Shown here in pieces: positions 1 through 8,023 of a stretch of 38,586 nt of DNA (position 1 is the stretch's first letter; every line of letters begins with the position of its first letter). The DNA lies in assembly GCA_934179675.1 (NCBI GenBank), contig CAKPQS010000011.1, positions 1-38,586 on the forward strand, written 5' to 3'. The notes under the pieces are model-generated. The model was not told where the DNA came from. It was given only the letters and a program-made list of their open reading frames with translations, and did no database searches. A program made the position numbers and the translations under genes. This stretch comes from an uncultured Bacilli bacterium (lineage in GTDB: Bacteria > Bacillota_I > Bacilli_A > RF39 > UBA660).

Positions 1-12
1 AGGAGAATATAT

Positions 13-1782
13 ATGAAGTTTAGTAAAAAAATAATTATAGTTTTATTATTTGTAATAGGTATAGCAGGACTATTAGTCGGGTCAATTGCCTATTATAGAA
101 TAGTAGTAAACGGAAGTATTACAGGTACTACTGGTAATGCTGTCTTTGTGTTAAGAGATACAGAAGCAGGAGAATCATGGAATAATAAGGTAATTAGTTT
201 AGGTAAAATTAATCCAGGAGATAGTGGATCATTTGATGTAGTAATGGATGCAAGTGGAAGTACTGTTGATATGTATGCAACACTAAATATAGATAGGGGC
301 AGTGGAAATACAGAGTTACCCACAAATTTAAAGTTTTATACAACATCAGATCATAAATCAGAATTACATAAATATTATTCATTTTTAGAAAAAAGTGGGA
401 CAAATAAAGAAACATTAACTATATATTGGTATTGGAATCCTTATATTAGTGATGAAGAAGATAATAAGTATGTAAATAAATCTTTTAGTGCGAATATAAC
501 TGTAAATGCAGTTCAGATAAGTGAATATGCAACGATGAAGAATGGGTCTGATGATGGTGATACTGAATTTTGGAGTGATACTTATAAGCCATATATAAGA
601 ACAATTACATTTGGTAATGATTTAAGTAATTTACCTAGTAGTTGTACTGAAGATAATTTATGTTGGGATATATCTGAAAGTCAAACTCAAAAGAAGAAAG
701 TATATGGTTATTTAGTGGATACAGGAATAAAAGCTAGTACTGATAATACAAAACCATTATATAATTTATATATTGTAAGTGAAGCACCAATATTTGCACC
801 ATCTAATTGCAGTGGGATATTTGTATTTTATGGATTTGCAAATAATAATGGTACAAATTTAATATCTATAAATTTTAATAATAATTTTAATACATCAAAT
901 GTAACAGATATGTCTAATATGTTTTCTGAGTGTAAATACTTAACAAGTTTGGACTTAAGTAGTTTTAATACCTCAAAAGTAAAATATATGGGCGGTGGAA
1001 ATACATCGGGTATGTTTCGAGGCTGTTCAAGTTTAACAAACTTATATATTAGTAACTTTGATACTTCAAAAGTAATTGATATGGGAGGTATGTTTAACTC
1101 TTGTTCATCTTTAACAAATTTAGATTTAAGTAATTTTAATACATCAAAAGTAACCAATATGAGCGGTATGTTTTGGTATTGTTCATCCTTAACAAGTTTA
1201 GATATAAGTAGTTTTAATACGGCAAATGTAGGAAGTATGAGTTATATGTTTTGGGAATGTTCATCTTTAACAAGTCTAGATATAAGTAGTTTTAATACCT
1301 CAAAAGTATACAATATGGATAGGATGTTTAGTGAGTGTAAATCCTTAACAAGTTTAGGTATAAGTAGTTTTAATACGGCAAATGTGACTAATATGCATGA
1401 AATGTTTTCTCTTTGTTCATCCTTAATAAATTTAGATTTAAGTAGTTTTAATACGGCAAATGTAACTAATATGGGTGGGATGTTCTATAGATGTTCATCT
1501 TTAGAAAAACTTAATTTAAGTAATTTTGATACATCAAAAGTAGAGATTTATTACCAAGAAAGTACTGGTATCTTTGGAAATTGCACAAAATTACAAACAG
1601 AGATTACAATTATGAATCCAAATGTAACTGAAGAAAACTATAAAAATATGTTTTATAATGTAGCAACCGATCCAAATGCTAAAATAATTGTAAACTATAC
1701 ATCAGAAACAGAAACACTAGTTGATAATATGATTAAAACTAAATCTTCTAATAGTAATGTAGTTAAAGGAATTCTAAAATAA
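13..1782 (+). CDS. BspA-like (DUF285) repeat surface protein, copy 1
   Basis: 589 residues. An N-terminal hydrophobic segment (about residues 6-27) is a signal or membrane anchor. Residues about 30-170 form a beta-rich domain resembling the TasA/camelysin type (conserved PGDSGSFDVVMDASGS and a WYWNPY motif). A Cys-containing linker (CTEDNLCWDIS) follows, then from residue 303 about eight leucine-rich repeats of 26 residues with the pattern MFxxCSSLTSLDLSSFNTxxVTNM. One repeat carries a 7-residue Gly-rich insertion, and the last unit is degenerate. The C-terminal domain ends SNSNVVKGILK. DUF285/BspA-like proteins are usually surface-exposed and take part in adhesion, so this is probably a surface protein. 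AGGAG at 1-5 lies 7 bases before the ATG. Unlike copies 2 and 3, no reading frame continues past the stop. The promoter lies outside the window. Confidence 0.88.
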   Translation: MKFSKKIIIVLLFVIGIAGLLVGSIAYYRIVVNGSITGTTGNAVFVLRDTEAGESWNNKVISLGKINPGDSGSFDVVMDASGSTVDMYATLNIDRGSGNTELPTNLKFYTTSDHKSELHKYYSFLEKSGTNKETLTIYWYWNPYISDEEDNKYVNKSFSANITVNAVQISEYATMKNGSDDGDTEFWSDTYKPYIRTITFGNDLSNLPSSCTEDNLCWDISESQTQKKKVYGYLVDTGIKASTDNTKPLYNLYIVSEAPIFAPSNCSGIFVFYGFANNNGTNLISINFNNNFNTSNVTDMSNMFSECKYLTSLDLSSFNTSKVKYMGGGNTSGMFRGCSSLTNLYISNFDTSKVIDMGGMFNSCSSLTNLDLSNFNTSKVTNMSGMFWYCSSLTSLDISSFNTANVGSMSYMFWECSSLTSLDISSFNTSKVYNMDRMFSECKSLTSLGISSFNTANVTNMHEMFSLCSSLINLDLSSFNTANVTNMGGMFYRCSSLEKLNLSNFDTSKVEIYYQESTGIFGNCTKLQTEITIMNPNVTEENYKNMFYNVATDPNAKIIVNYTSETETLVDNMIKTKSSNSNVVKGILK

Positions 1783-1919
1783 ATAATAAAAAGGTTTTTA
1801 TAAACAATTAACAGTAAAAAAGAGTAAAAATAATTAAAATGACAAAAATAGATAAAATTTAGTAAAAACTAAAATTATTTATTTTTTTCTTCTCAAAATT
1901 ACAATAACTATTCCACTAC

Positions 1920-1941
1920 AAAAAGACCTTTTTAAAGGTTT
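1920..1941 (-). terminator. possible terminator of the decayed transposase
   Basis: Read on the minus strand, ACCTT and AAGGT form a short stem with a 4-base loop, followed by TCTTTTT. It lies just past the 3' end of the minus-strand transposase remnant. The stem is short, so the call is tentative. Confidence 0.35.
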
Positions 1942-1991
1942 AAAAAAATTTTAAAACATATAATGATTTCAAAGAACAAATATAGTATAAT

Positions 1992-3220
1992 TTAAATATC
2001 AAATCTTAACTGAAAATTAGTTTCTACATTGTTAAGATCTGATGGTGTTGAAGTAAGTGTATTTAGAAGGTGTTCGCTTACTTCTTTTATTTTCAATCTT
2101 AATGATTTGATTAAAAAAAATTCTTGTTCTAACAATTGTCTAATTGCATGAGCAAATTGAATAAAAAAATAGCGATTATTTCTACTATTTAGATGCGTAA
2201 TATCAGACATTCTTTTTTTTGATTATAAAACTCTTGGTTTTCAATCTTCCAACGATTTCTTCCTAATACAACATTTTTTTCAATATTAATATCATTTATT
2301 TCTAAATTAGTAACATAATGAAAACTTAATGTTTTATTATTTTTTTCTACATTAAATTTAATTATATGAAATATGTGATCTTTATATTTACAATTTTTAA
2401 TAGTTGTATCATTAAAGTATTCAATATAGTCAAGAAAATCTTTAAAAATAGTTTTAAGTCTATCATTTAGATTAAAAATATATTTCCATTTATAATTTTT
2501 ACAAATATTCATCATTGGAGCTGTACAATATAATGCATCAGCAGTTATGATAAATTTGTATTTTGGATAATTACCTTTGATTCTTTTAGCCATTCTTTCG
2601 AATGCCTTAATTTCACAATCTTGTTTTTCTTTTTCTGAAAGTGATGTATCGTTTTCAATCCATTAACTGTCAACACTATTAACAATAGAACCAACAATTA
2701 ATTTACATTCTAAAACATATTTATAATAAGAAATTTTATCGTCTTTATGTTTTCTTTTTAAACAATTATTATGTATGATTTGATAACCCGTACCATCAAC
2801 AACTAATTGAAAATAGTCATTGTATTTATATTTATCAAACATTTTAGAACGAATTAAAATTTTTACTATATATTTTTGAATATTTCTTAATTCATCGGTT
2901 TTGATATTTACAAAAACATCTTGAATAGTTTCCCAATAAGGAAGTTTTCCTAGATTTTGATTACATATTTTTTAATACAACTATCGAAATTGAATTTATC
3001 AGAAGAAATATCAGTCATAGTTGTTAGACCACAAAGCAGTTCGAATAATCTAGTAGTACAAATAGTTTTTTATTTTGTAAGTTATATAACTTTGATTTCT
3101 ATTATCTGTTAAATTATCAAACATATTTAATATACCAGGCAAATATTTAACTATTATAGAATATAGTTCTTTTATTAAATATTTATCTTTTCTTAATTTT
3201 CTTCTCATTTTTCTGTTCAT
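1992..3220 (-). pseudogene. decayed DDE-type insertion sequence transposase
   Basis: Joining minus-strand frames rebuilds one transposase. It begins at an ATG at 3220 with an AAGGTGG ribosome site at 3231-3237 (MNRKMRRKLRKDKYLIKELY), continues through ITADALYC at about 2560-2530 and GRNRWKIENQEFYNQK at about 2240, and ends HLNSRNNRYFFIQFAHAIRQL near 2100. The Asp in TADALY and the Glu in KIENQ look like parts of a DDE catalytic triad. The frame is broken by a stop near 3050, a shift near 2970, an in-frame TAA at 2663-2665 and a shift near 2215, so it cannot be functional. I could not define terminal inverted repeats or a target duplication. The family resembles IS4-clan or unclassified (ISNCY) transposases; the exact family is not certain. 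Confidence 0.8.
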
Positions 3221-3390
3221 TACTACATACCACCTTTTTATTATGTAATAATTATATCAAAAATCTTTGTGATTATCTTAACCATCGCATCATTGTGAAA
3301 TTAGTCGAACATTATTCTAGTTTCGGAAATAAATAGAAAATCAACTTTATATTAGGAATGATAATTGTTTTAGAAAATACGATTTTATAA

Positions 3391-3419
3391 TTGTATTTTT
3401 TTTTATTATTTGATAAAAT
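3391..3419 (+). promoter_or_regulatory. sigma-A type promoter of the amino acid importer
   Basis: The -35 TTGTAT (3391-3396) and -10 TAAAAT (3414-3419) are separated by 17 bases, with an extended -10 TG at 3411-3412. A ribosome site AGGAG follows at 3429-3433. Confidence 0.65.
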
Positions 3420-3440
3420 GTAAATAGTAGGAGTGAATAT

Positions 3441-4151
3441 ATGAAGAAGATTTTTTTTGGTTTTTTAATTTTATTTTTATTATGTGGTTGTAGTAAAAAT
3501 AAAAATGAATTAATTATGGTTACAGAAGCAGGATTTGCGCCTTATGAGTATTATAAAAATGGTGAAGTAGTAGGGGTTGATATTGATATTGCAAATGAAA
3601 TTGCTAAAGAATTAAATAAAAAGTTAGTTGTTAAAGATATAGATTTTCATGCTATTATTAATGAAGTAAAAACTGGTAAAGCTGATTTTGGAGCTGCGGG
3701 TATTAGTTATAGTGATGAAAGAGCAAAAGAAGTTGATTTTTCAATTAATTATTCTACAAGTAAACAAGTTATAATAGTTAAAGATAATAATAATTTTGAT
3801 AAAATTGACGATAAAAAAATAGCAGTTCAATTAGGTAGTATTGCAGATACATTTGTATCTAATAATTATAAAAATGCTTATATTGTTAGACAAAAAAAAT
3901 ATCTTGCTGCTATAGAAGATTTGAAAGCAAATAAAGTTGATTGTGTTGTTATGGATGAATTACCTGCTAAAAATATAATTGAAAAAAATAATGGACTTAA
4001 AATTTTAGATAAAAAATTAACTAGTGATAGTTATGGCATGGTTGTTAAAAAGGGGAATAAAGAATTATTAGATGCTATTAATAAAGTTTTAAATAGACTT
4101 AAAAATGAAGGAAAAATTGATGAATATATTATAAAACATACTGAAGGGTGA
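3441..4151 (+). CDS. amino acid ABC transporter substrate-binding lipoprotein
   Basis: 236 residues. The N-terminus is a short basic, hydrophobic signal ending in a lipobox (LLCGCS), so the mature protein is probably lipid-anchored on Cys17 outside the membrane. The body is the family-3 solute-binding fold: FAPYEYYKNGEVVGVDIDIA near the start, then FGAAGISYSDERAKEVDFS and DCVVMDELPA, the usual polar amino acid binder landmarks. Length is normal for the family. It is the first gene of a three-gene importer: the permease starts 5 bases after it and the ATPase overlaps the permease. The substrate cannot be read from the sequence. Arginine is possible, because the arginine deiminase genes lie 2.5 kb downstream, but this is only inference. 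Confidence 0.92.
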   Translation: MKKIFFGFLILFLLCGCSKNKNELIMVTEAGFAPYEYYKNGEVVGVDIDIANEIAKELNKKLVVKDIDFHAIINEVKTGKADFGAAGISYSDERAKEVDFSINYSTSKQVIIVKDNNNFDKIDDKKIAVQLGSIADTFVSNNYKNAYIVRQKKYLAAIEDLKANKVDCVVMDELPAKNIIEKNNGLKILDKKLTSDSYGMVVKKGNKELLDAINKVLNRLKNEGKIDEYIIKHTEG

Positions 4152-4155
4152 TACA

Positions 4156-4854
4156 ATGAATATATTTTATAAAATTGGTGAGAGTTTTTATAATAATATT
4201 ATATATGATAATAGATATATTTATATATTTGAAGGATTATTTCATACTATTTTAATTGCTTTATTTGCTGTTATAATGGGTATAATTATTGGTCTTGTTA
4301 TTGCTTTAATTAGACATTATCATGATAATACTTCAAGGTTAAAATTACTTAATAAATTATCTTGTATGTATGTTAATGTAATTAGAGGAACTCCTGTTTT
4401 ATTACAATTAATGATTATATATTATGTTATTTTTAAGTCTGTTAATATTAATATTATTATTGTTGGTATACTTGCTTTTGGTATTAATTCTGGTGCTTAT
4501 GTTTCTGAAATAATTAGATCTGGTTTGATTTCTATTGATAAAGGTCAAATGGAAGCTGGTTATACATTAGGTCTTAATTATGGTAAAATTATGAAATATA
4601 TTATATTACCTCAAGCTATTAAGAATGTTTTACCTGCTCTTGGTAATGAGTTTATTACACTTTTAAAAGAGACTTCAGCTGGTGCTTATATTGGTATTTT
4701 AGAGCTTACCAAAGCATCAGATATTATTGCATCTGGAACATATGACTATTTTTTCCCTTTAATTATTATTGCTTTTATTTATTTAATAATGACTTTAGGT
4801 TTATCTAAATTGGTTAATTTACTTGAAAGGAGACTAAATAATGCTAGAAGTTAA
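4156..4854 (+). CDS. amino acid ABC transporter permease
   Basis: 232 residues of the HisM/GlnP type. Hydrophobic segments lie at about residues 28-50, 75-105 and 190-215. The cytoplasmic EAA loop that contacts the ATPase is visible as EAGYTLGLNYGKIMKYIILPQA. The RGTPVLLQL motif typical of polar amino acid permeases is present at about residue 80. It starts 5 bases after the binding-protein gene, and its last 14 bases overlap the ATPase gene, so the three are cotranscribed and probably translationally coupled. It would form a homodimeric channel with the ATPase at 4841-5545. Confidence 0.93.
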   Translation: MNIFYKIGESFYNNIIYDNRYIYIFEGLFHTILIALFAVIMGIIIGLVIALIRHYHDNTSRLKLLNKLSCMYVNVIRGTPVLLQLMIIYYVIFKSVNINIIIVGILAFGINSGAYVSEIIRSGLISIDKGQMEAGYTLGLNYGKIMKYIILPQAIKNVLPALGNEFITLLKETSAGAYIGILELTKASDIIASGTYDYFFPLIIIAFIYLIMTLGLSKLVNLLERRLNNARS

Positions 4855-5545
4855 TAATTTATCTAAGAGCTTTGGTGATGTTTTGGTTCTTGATAACATA
4901 AATTTTGTTATTAAAAAAGGTGATATTGTTTCTATTGTTGGTCCTTCTGGTAGTGGTAAGAGTACTCTTTTAAGGTGTCTTAATTATTTAGAAAAGCCTT
5001 CTAAGGGAGATGTTATTTTTGAGGGTAATAAGGTAAATAAGATTGTTGGAAAGGGTATTGGTATGGTTTTTCAACAGTTTAATTTGTTTCCTAATATGAC
5101 TGTTCTTGATAATATTATTTTATCTCCTGTTAAGCTTAAGATTATGAGTTATAAAGATGCTTTAAAGAAGGCTTGTGAATTACTTGAAATTATTGGTTTA
5201 AGTGATAAGAAAGATAATTATCCTAATGAATTATCTGGTGGTCAGAAACAAAGGGTTGCAATTATTAGGACTTTAATTATGGATCCTGATATTATTTTGT
5301 TTGATGAACCTACTAGTGCTTTAGATCCAGAAATGATTGGTGAGGTTCTTGACTTGATTAAAAAGATTGCAGATAGTGGTAAGACGATGCTTATTGTTTC
5401 TCATGAGATGAATTTTGTTAAAAATGTTTCAAATAGGGTTTTATTTTTGGATGAGGGTAAGATTTTATTTGATGGTAATACTGATGACTTTTTTAATTGT
5501 TCCAATGAAAGAATAAAGAATTTTCTTTCTTTAATTAATGGTTAG
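4841..5545 (+). CDS. glnQ: amino acid ABC transporter ATP-binding protein
   Basis: 234 residues with all ABC ATPase motifs in order: Walker A GPSGSGKST, Q-loop QQFNLFPNM, signature LSGGQKQR, Walker B and D-loop IILFDEPTSALDP, and switch histidine VSHEM. The arrangement is that of GlnQ-type polar amino acid importers. AGGAG lies just before the ATG inside the end of the permease gene. The downstream BspA-like gene begins 17 bases after this stop with no terminator between them, so that surface protein may be read from the importer promoter. The substrate is unknown and the symbol indicates family only. Confidence 0.93.
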   Translation: MLEVNNLSKSFGDVLVLDNINFVIKKGDIVSIVGPSGSGKSTLLRCLNYLEKPSKGDVIFEGNKVNKIVGKGIGMVFQQFNLFPNMTVLDNIILSPVKLKIMSYKDALKKACELLEIIGLSDKKDNYPNELSGGQKQRVAIIRTLIMDPDIILFDEPTSALDPEMIGEVLDLIKKIADSGKTMLIVSHEMNFVKNVSNRVLFLDEGKILFDGNTDDFFNCSNERIKNFLSLING

Positions 5546-5562
5546 AAATTAGTGGTGATGAT

Positions 5563-7371
5563 ATGAAAAATGGTAAAAAGTTATTATTTTTAATGTTTGT
5601 TATTGGTTTTATTGGTTTATTTGTGGGAAGTTTTTCTTATTATAGAAAAGTAGTAAGTGGATCTTTGGTTACAAATGTTGGTAAAGCTGTATTTGTTTTA
5701 AGGGATACAGAAGCAGGAGAATCGTGGAACAATAAAAATATTAGTTTGGGTTCTATTAATCCTGGTGATAGTGGATCTTTTGATGTTGTTATGGATGCTA
5801 GTGGTTCTGATGTTGATATGTATGCGACTTTAGAGATTGAAAGAAGTAATTTACCTAGTAATTTAAAGTTTTATACAACAGTGGATCATAAGAGCGAACT
5901 TCATAAATATTATTCTTTTTTAGAGAAAAATGGGACAAATAAAGAGAGTTTAACTTTATATTGGTACTGGAATCCATATCTTGATGATTTTGATGATGCG
6001 AATTATATGAATAAAAGTATAAGTGCGAATATAACTGTAAGTGCTGTTCAGATAAGTGAATATGCGATTATGAAGAATGGGTATAGTAGTGATTCTAGTG
6101 CTAATGGTGGTACTGAATTTTGGAATGATAATTATAAACCATATATAAGAACTATTAACTTTAGTAATGATTTAAGTAATTTACCTAGTACTTGTACTGA
6201 AGAAAATTTATGTTGGGATATATCTCAAAGTTCAACTCAAAATAAAAAAGTATATGGATATTTAGTTGATACAGAATTAAAAGATAGTACTGATAATACA
6301 AAATCATTATATAATTTATATATTGTTAGTGAAGTGCCAATATTTGCACCTTCAAATTGTAGTTCTATATTTTCATTTTATAATAAAGAAATATCTAATT
6401 TAATTCAAATTAATTTTAATAATAATTTTAATGCGACAAATGTAACAAATATGTATAATATGTTTCATAATTGTAAATCCTTAACAAGTTTAGATTTAAG
6501 TGATTTTAATACAACAAATGTAACAAATATGTCTAGTATGTTTTATGGTTGTAGATCCTTAACAAGTCTAGATTTAAGTAGTTTTAATACAGCAAATGTA
6601 ACAAATATGGGATATATGTTTAGAAGCTGTTCATCATTAACAAATTTAGATTTAAGTAGTTTTAATACAGCAAAAGTAACGAATATGGCAAGTATGTTTA
6701 GTAATTGTAGCTCCTTAACAAGTTTAGATTTAAGTAGTTTTAATACGGCAAATGTACCAGGTATGGGTAGTATGTTTTTTAAATGTTCATCCTTAACAAG
6801 TCTAGATTTAAGTAGCTTTAATACAGCAAAAGTAACAGATATGGTAGCTATGTTTGATTCTTGTTCATCCTTAACAAACCTGGATTTAAGTAGTTTTAAT
6901 ACGGCAAATGTAACAAATATGAGTTCTATGTTTTATTATTGTTCATCTTTAACAAGTTTAGATTTAAGCAGTTTTAATACAGCAAATGTAATAGGAATGT
7001 CTAATATGTTTACTTCTTGTCGAACCTTAACAAGTTTAGATTTAAGTAATTTTAATACAGCAAATGTAACAAGTATGTGGTCTATGTTTGAGTATTGTGA
7101 ATCCTTAATAAGTATGGATTTAAGTAGTTTTAATACATCAAATGTAACAAATATGCAAAGTATGTTTCACTCTTGTTCATCCTTAACAACAACTATAAAT
7201 ATAATGAATGCTAATGTTAGTGATTATTCTAGTATGTTTTCTGGTGCTGCAACTAACTCAGGCTCTCAAATAACAGTAAATTATATAGCTGATGCATCAA
7301 CTTTAGTTGATAATATGATTGCAACTAAATCATCTAATAGCAATGTTGTAAAAGGAAGTATAATTTCATAA
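5563..7371 (+). CDS. BspA-like (DUF285) repeat surface protein, copy 2
   Basis: 602 residues with the same plan as copy 1. A hydrophobic N-terminal segment (about 6-27) precedes a TasA/camelysin-like domain nearly identical to that of copy 1 (VFVLRDTEAGESWNN, PGDSGSFDVVMDASGS). A Cys linker follows, then ten 26-residue repeats whose MFxxC starts run from residue 300 to 534, and a C-terminal domain ending KGSIIS. The start is the ATG after GTGGTGATG. The 5' third uses T-ending codons like the preceding ABC genes, while the repeat part uses A-ending codons like copy 1, hinting at a mosaic origin. After the TAA at 7369-7371 the same frame stays open to 7890 and encodes further domains (next entry), and no terminator separates them. 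It is probably surface-anchored; its ligand is unknown. Confidence 0.88.
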   Translation: MKNGKKLLFLMFVIGFIGLFVGSFSYYRKVVSGSLVTNVGKAVFVLRDTEAGESWNNKNISLGSINPGDSGSFDVVMDASGSDVDMYATLEIERSNLPSNLKFYTTVDHKSELHKYYSFLEKNGTNKESLTLYWYWNPYLDDFDDANYMNKSISANITVSAVQISEYAIMKNGYSSDSSANGGTEFWNDNYKPYIRTINFSNDLSNLPSTCTEENLCWDISQSSTQNKKVYGYLVDTELKDSTDNTKSLYNLYIVSEVPIFAPSNCSSIFSFYNKEISNLIQINFNNNFNATNVTNMYNMFHNCKSLTSLDLSDFNTTNVTNMSSMFYGCRSLTSLDLSSFNTANVTNMGYMFRSCSSLTNLDLSSFNTAKVTNMASMFSNCSSLTSLDLSSFNTANVPGMGSMFFKCSSLTSLDLSSFNTAKVTDMVAMFDSCSSLTNLDLSSFNTANVTNMSSMFYYCSSLTSLDLSSFNTANVIGMSNMFTSCRTLTSLDLSNFNTANVTSMWSMFEYCESLISMDLSSFNTSNVTNMQSMFHSCSSLTTTINIMNANVSDYSSMFSGAATNSGSQITVNYIADASTLVDNMIATKSSNSNVVKGSIIS

Positions 7372-7890
7372 TATTCAATTACAATAAGTGGTAATGATGA
7401 TATAAAATATGAAACAATTAATAGGGTAAAAGGCACAAAAGTCACTTTAACATCTATATCTGGTAATAATTATGTAACATCATTTAAATTGAATGGAACC
7501 ACTATAAATGGAAATGAATTTATAATGCCTGATACTGATGTAACAATAACAGACATTGTTGCACCTGCATGTAAAACAATTGAGACCACTCATAATCCAT
7601 ATCCTGATTCACAAGATAATGTCATACTTGGTGAACATACATTCGAAGGAGCAAAAAGTTTAACAGTCATACTAGACTATCAAACTGAAAGTACAAGTTA
7701 TGATTATTTTCTAATATATGATTCTTCTTCCGCAACAACAGGTATAAACAATAATAAAAAATATGGAGGAAAGACTAGAACACAAGAAACAATAACAATT
7801 AACTCTAACTATATTAAAATAACATTTAAAAGTGATAGCAGTGGTAACAATTATTATGGTTTGAAAGCTATTATAATACCTAATTATTAA
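7372..7890 (+). CDS. in-frame extension after the copy 2 stop: InlB-like repeat plus CUB-like domain
   Basis: Directly after the TAA of copy 2 the same frame is open for 172 codons. The first about 65 residues (GTKVTLTSISGNNYVTSF, then FIMPDTDVTITDI) look like the divergent InlB-type or bacterial repeat domains that often end in MPxxDVTVTA. The rest (ILDYQTES, YDYFLIYDSSS, IKITFKSDSSGNNYYGLKA) resembles a CUB-like beta-sandwich common in bacterial surface proteins. There is no ribosome site before the internal TTG at 7489, so independent initiation looks weak. The extension could be reached by stop readthrough, or could be an inherited relic. The paralogue at 29537-30055 has the same stop at the same position and the same length. 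Confidence 0.6.
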   Translation, partial: YSITISGNDDIKYETINRVKGTKVTLTSISGNNYVTSFKLNGTTINGNEFIMPDTDVTITDIVAPACKTIETTHNPYPDSQDNVILGEHTFEGAKSLTVILDYQTESTSYDYFLIYDSSSATTGINNNKKYGGKTRTQETITINSNYIKITFKSDSSGNNYYGLKAIIIPNY

Positions 7891-7908
7891 TAAAAATATA
7901 TATTTTAT

Positions 7909-7932
7909 AAGGAGATAAAACTCCTTTTTTTT
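7909..7932 (+). terminator. intrinsic terminator after copy 2 and its extension
   Basis: AAGGAG and CTCCTT pair around ATAAAA, followed by a run of T. It is the first terminator downstream of copy 2, so the mRNA includes the extension. Confidence 0.75.
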
Positions 7933-7969
7933 AAAATAATTTAAGGTTTTGTTTTTTTTTTTAAAGATA

Positions 7970-7998
7970 TTGTAAAATAATTAAAACTTTGTTATAAT
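7970..7998 (+). promoter_or_regulatory. promoter of the arginine deiminase operon
   Basis: The -35 TTGTAA (7970-7975), a 17-base spacer and -10 TATAAT (7993-7998) are followed by AGGAGG at 8012-8017. I saw no clear ARG box or cre site. Confidence 0.7.
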
Positions 7999-8023
7999 TG
8001 AATTATACAATAGGAGGAAAGAT

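Noticed and set aside
828..1157. Minus-strand open frames opposite the BspA repeats (also near 29023-29250)
   Set aside because: They mirror the repetitive coding strand, have no ribosome sites, and their repeats are the reverse reading of the DUF285 units.
7369..7371. TAA read as sense through a variant genetic code
   Set aside because: TAA ends most genes in the window at expected protein lengths; TGA and TAG also act as stops.
7489..7890. Extension as an independent gene starting at TTG 7489 (or ATG 29654 in copy 3)
   Set aside because: There is no ribosome site before either start, and the open frame extends unbroken upstream to the stop of the repeat protein in both copies.
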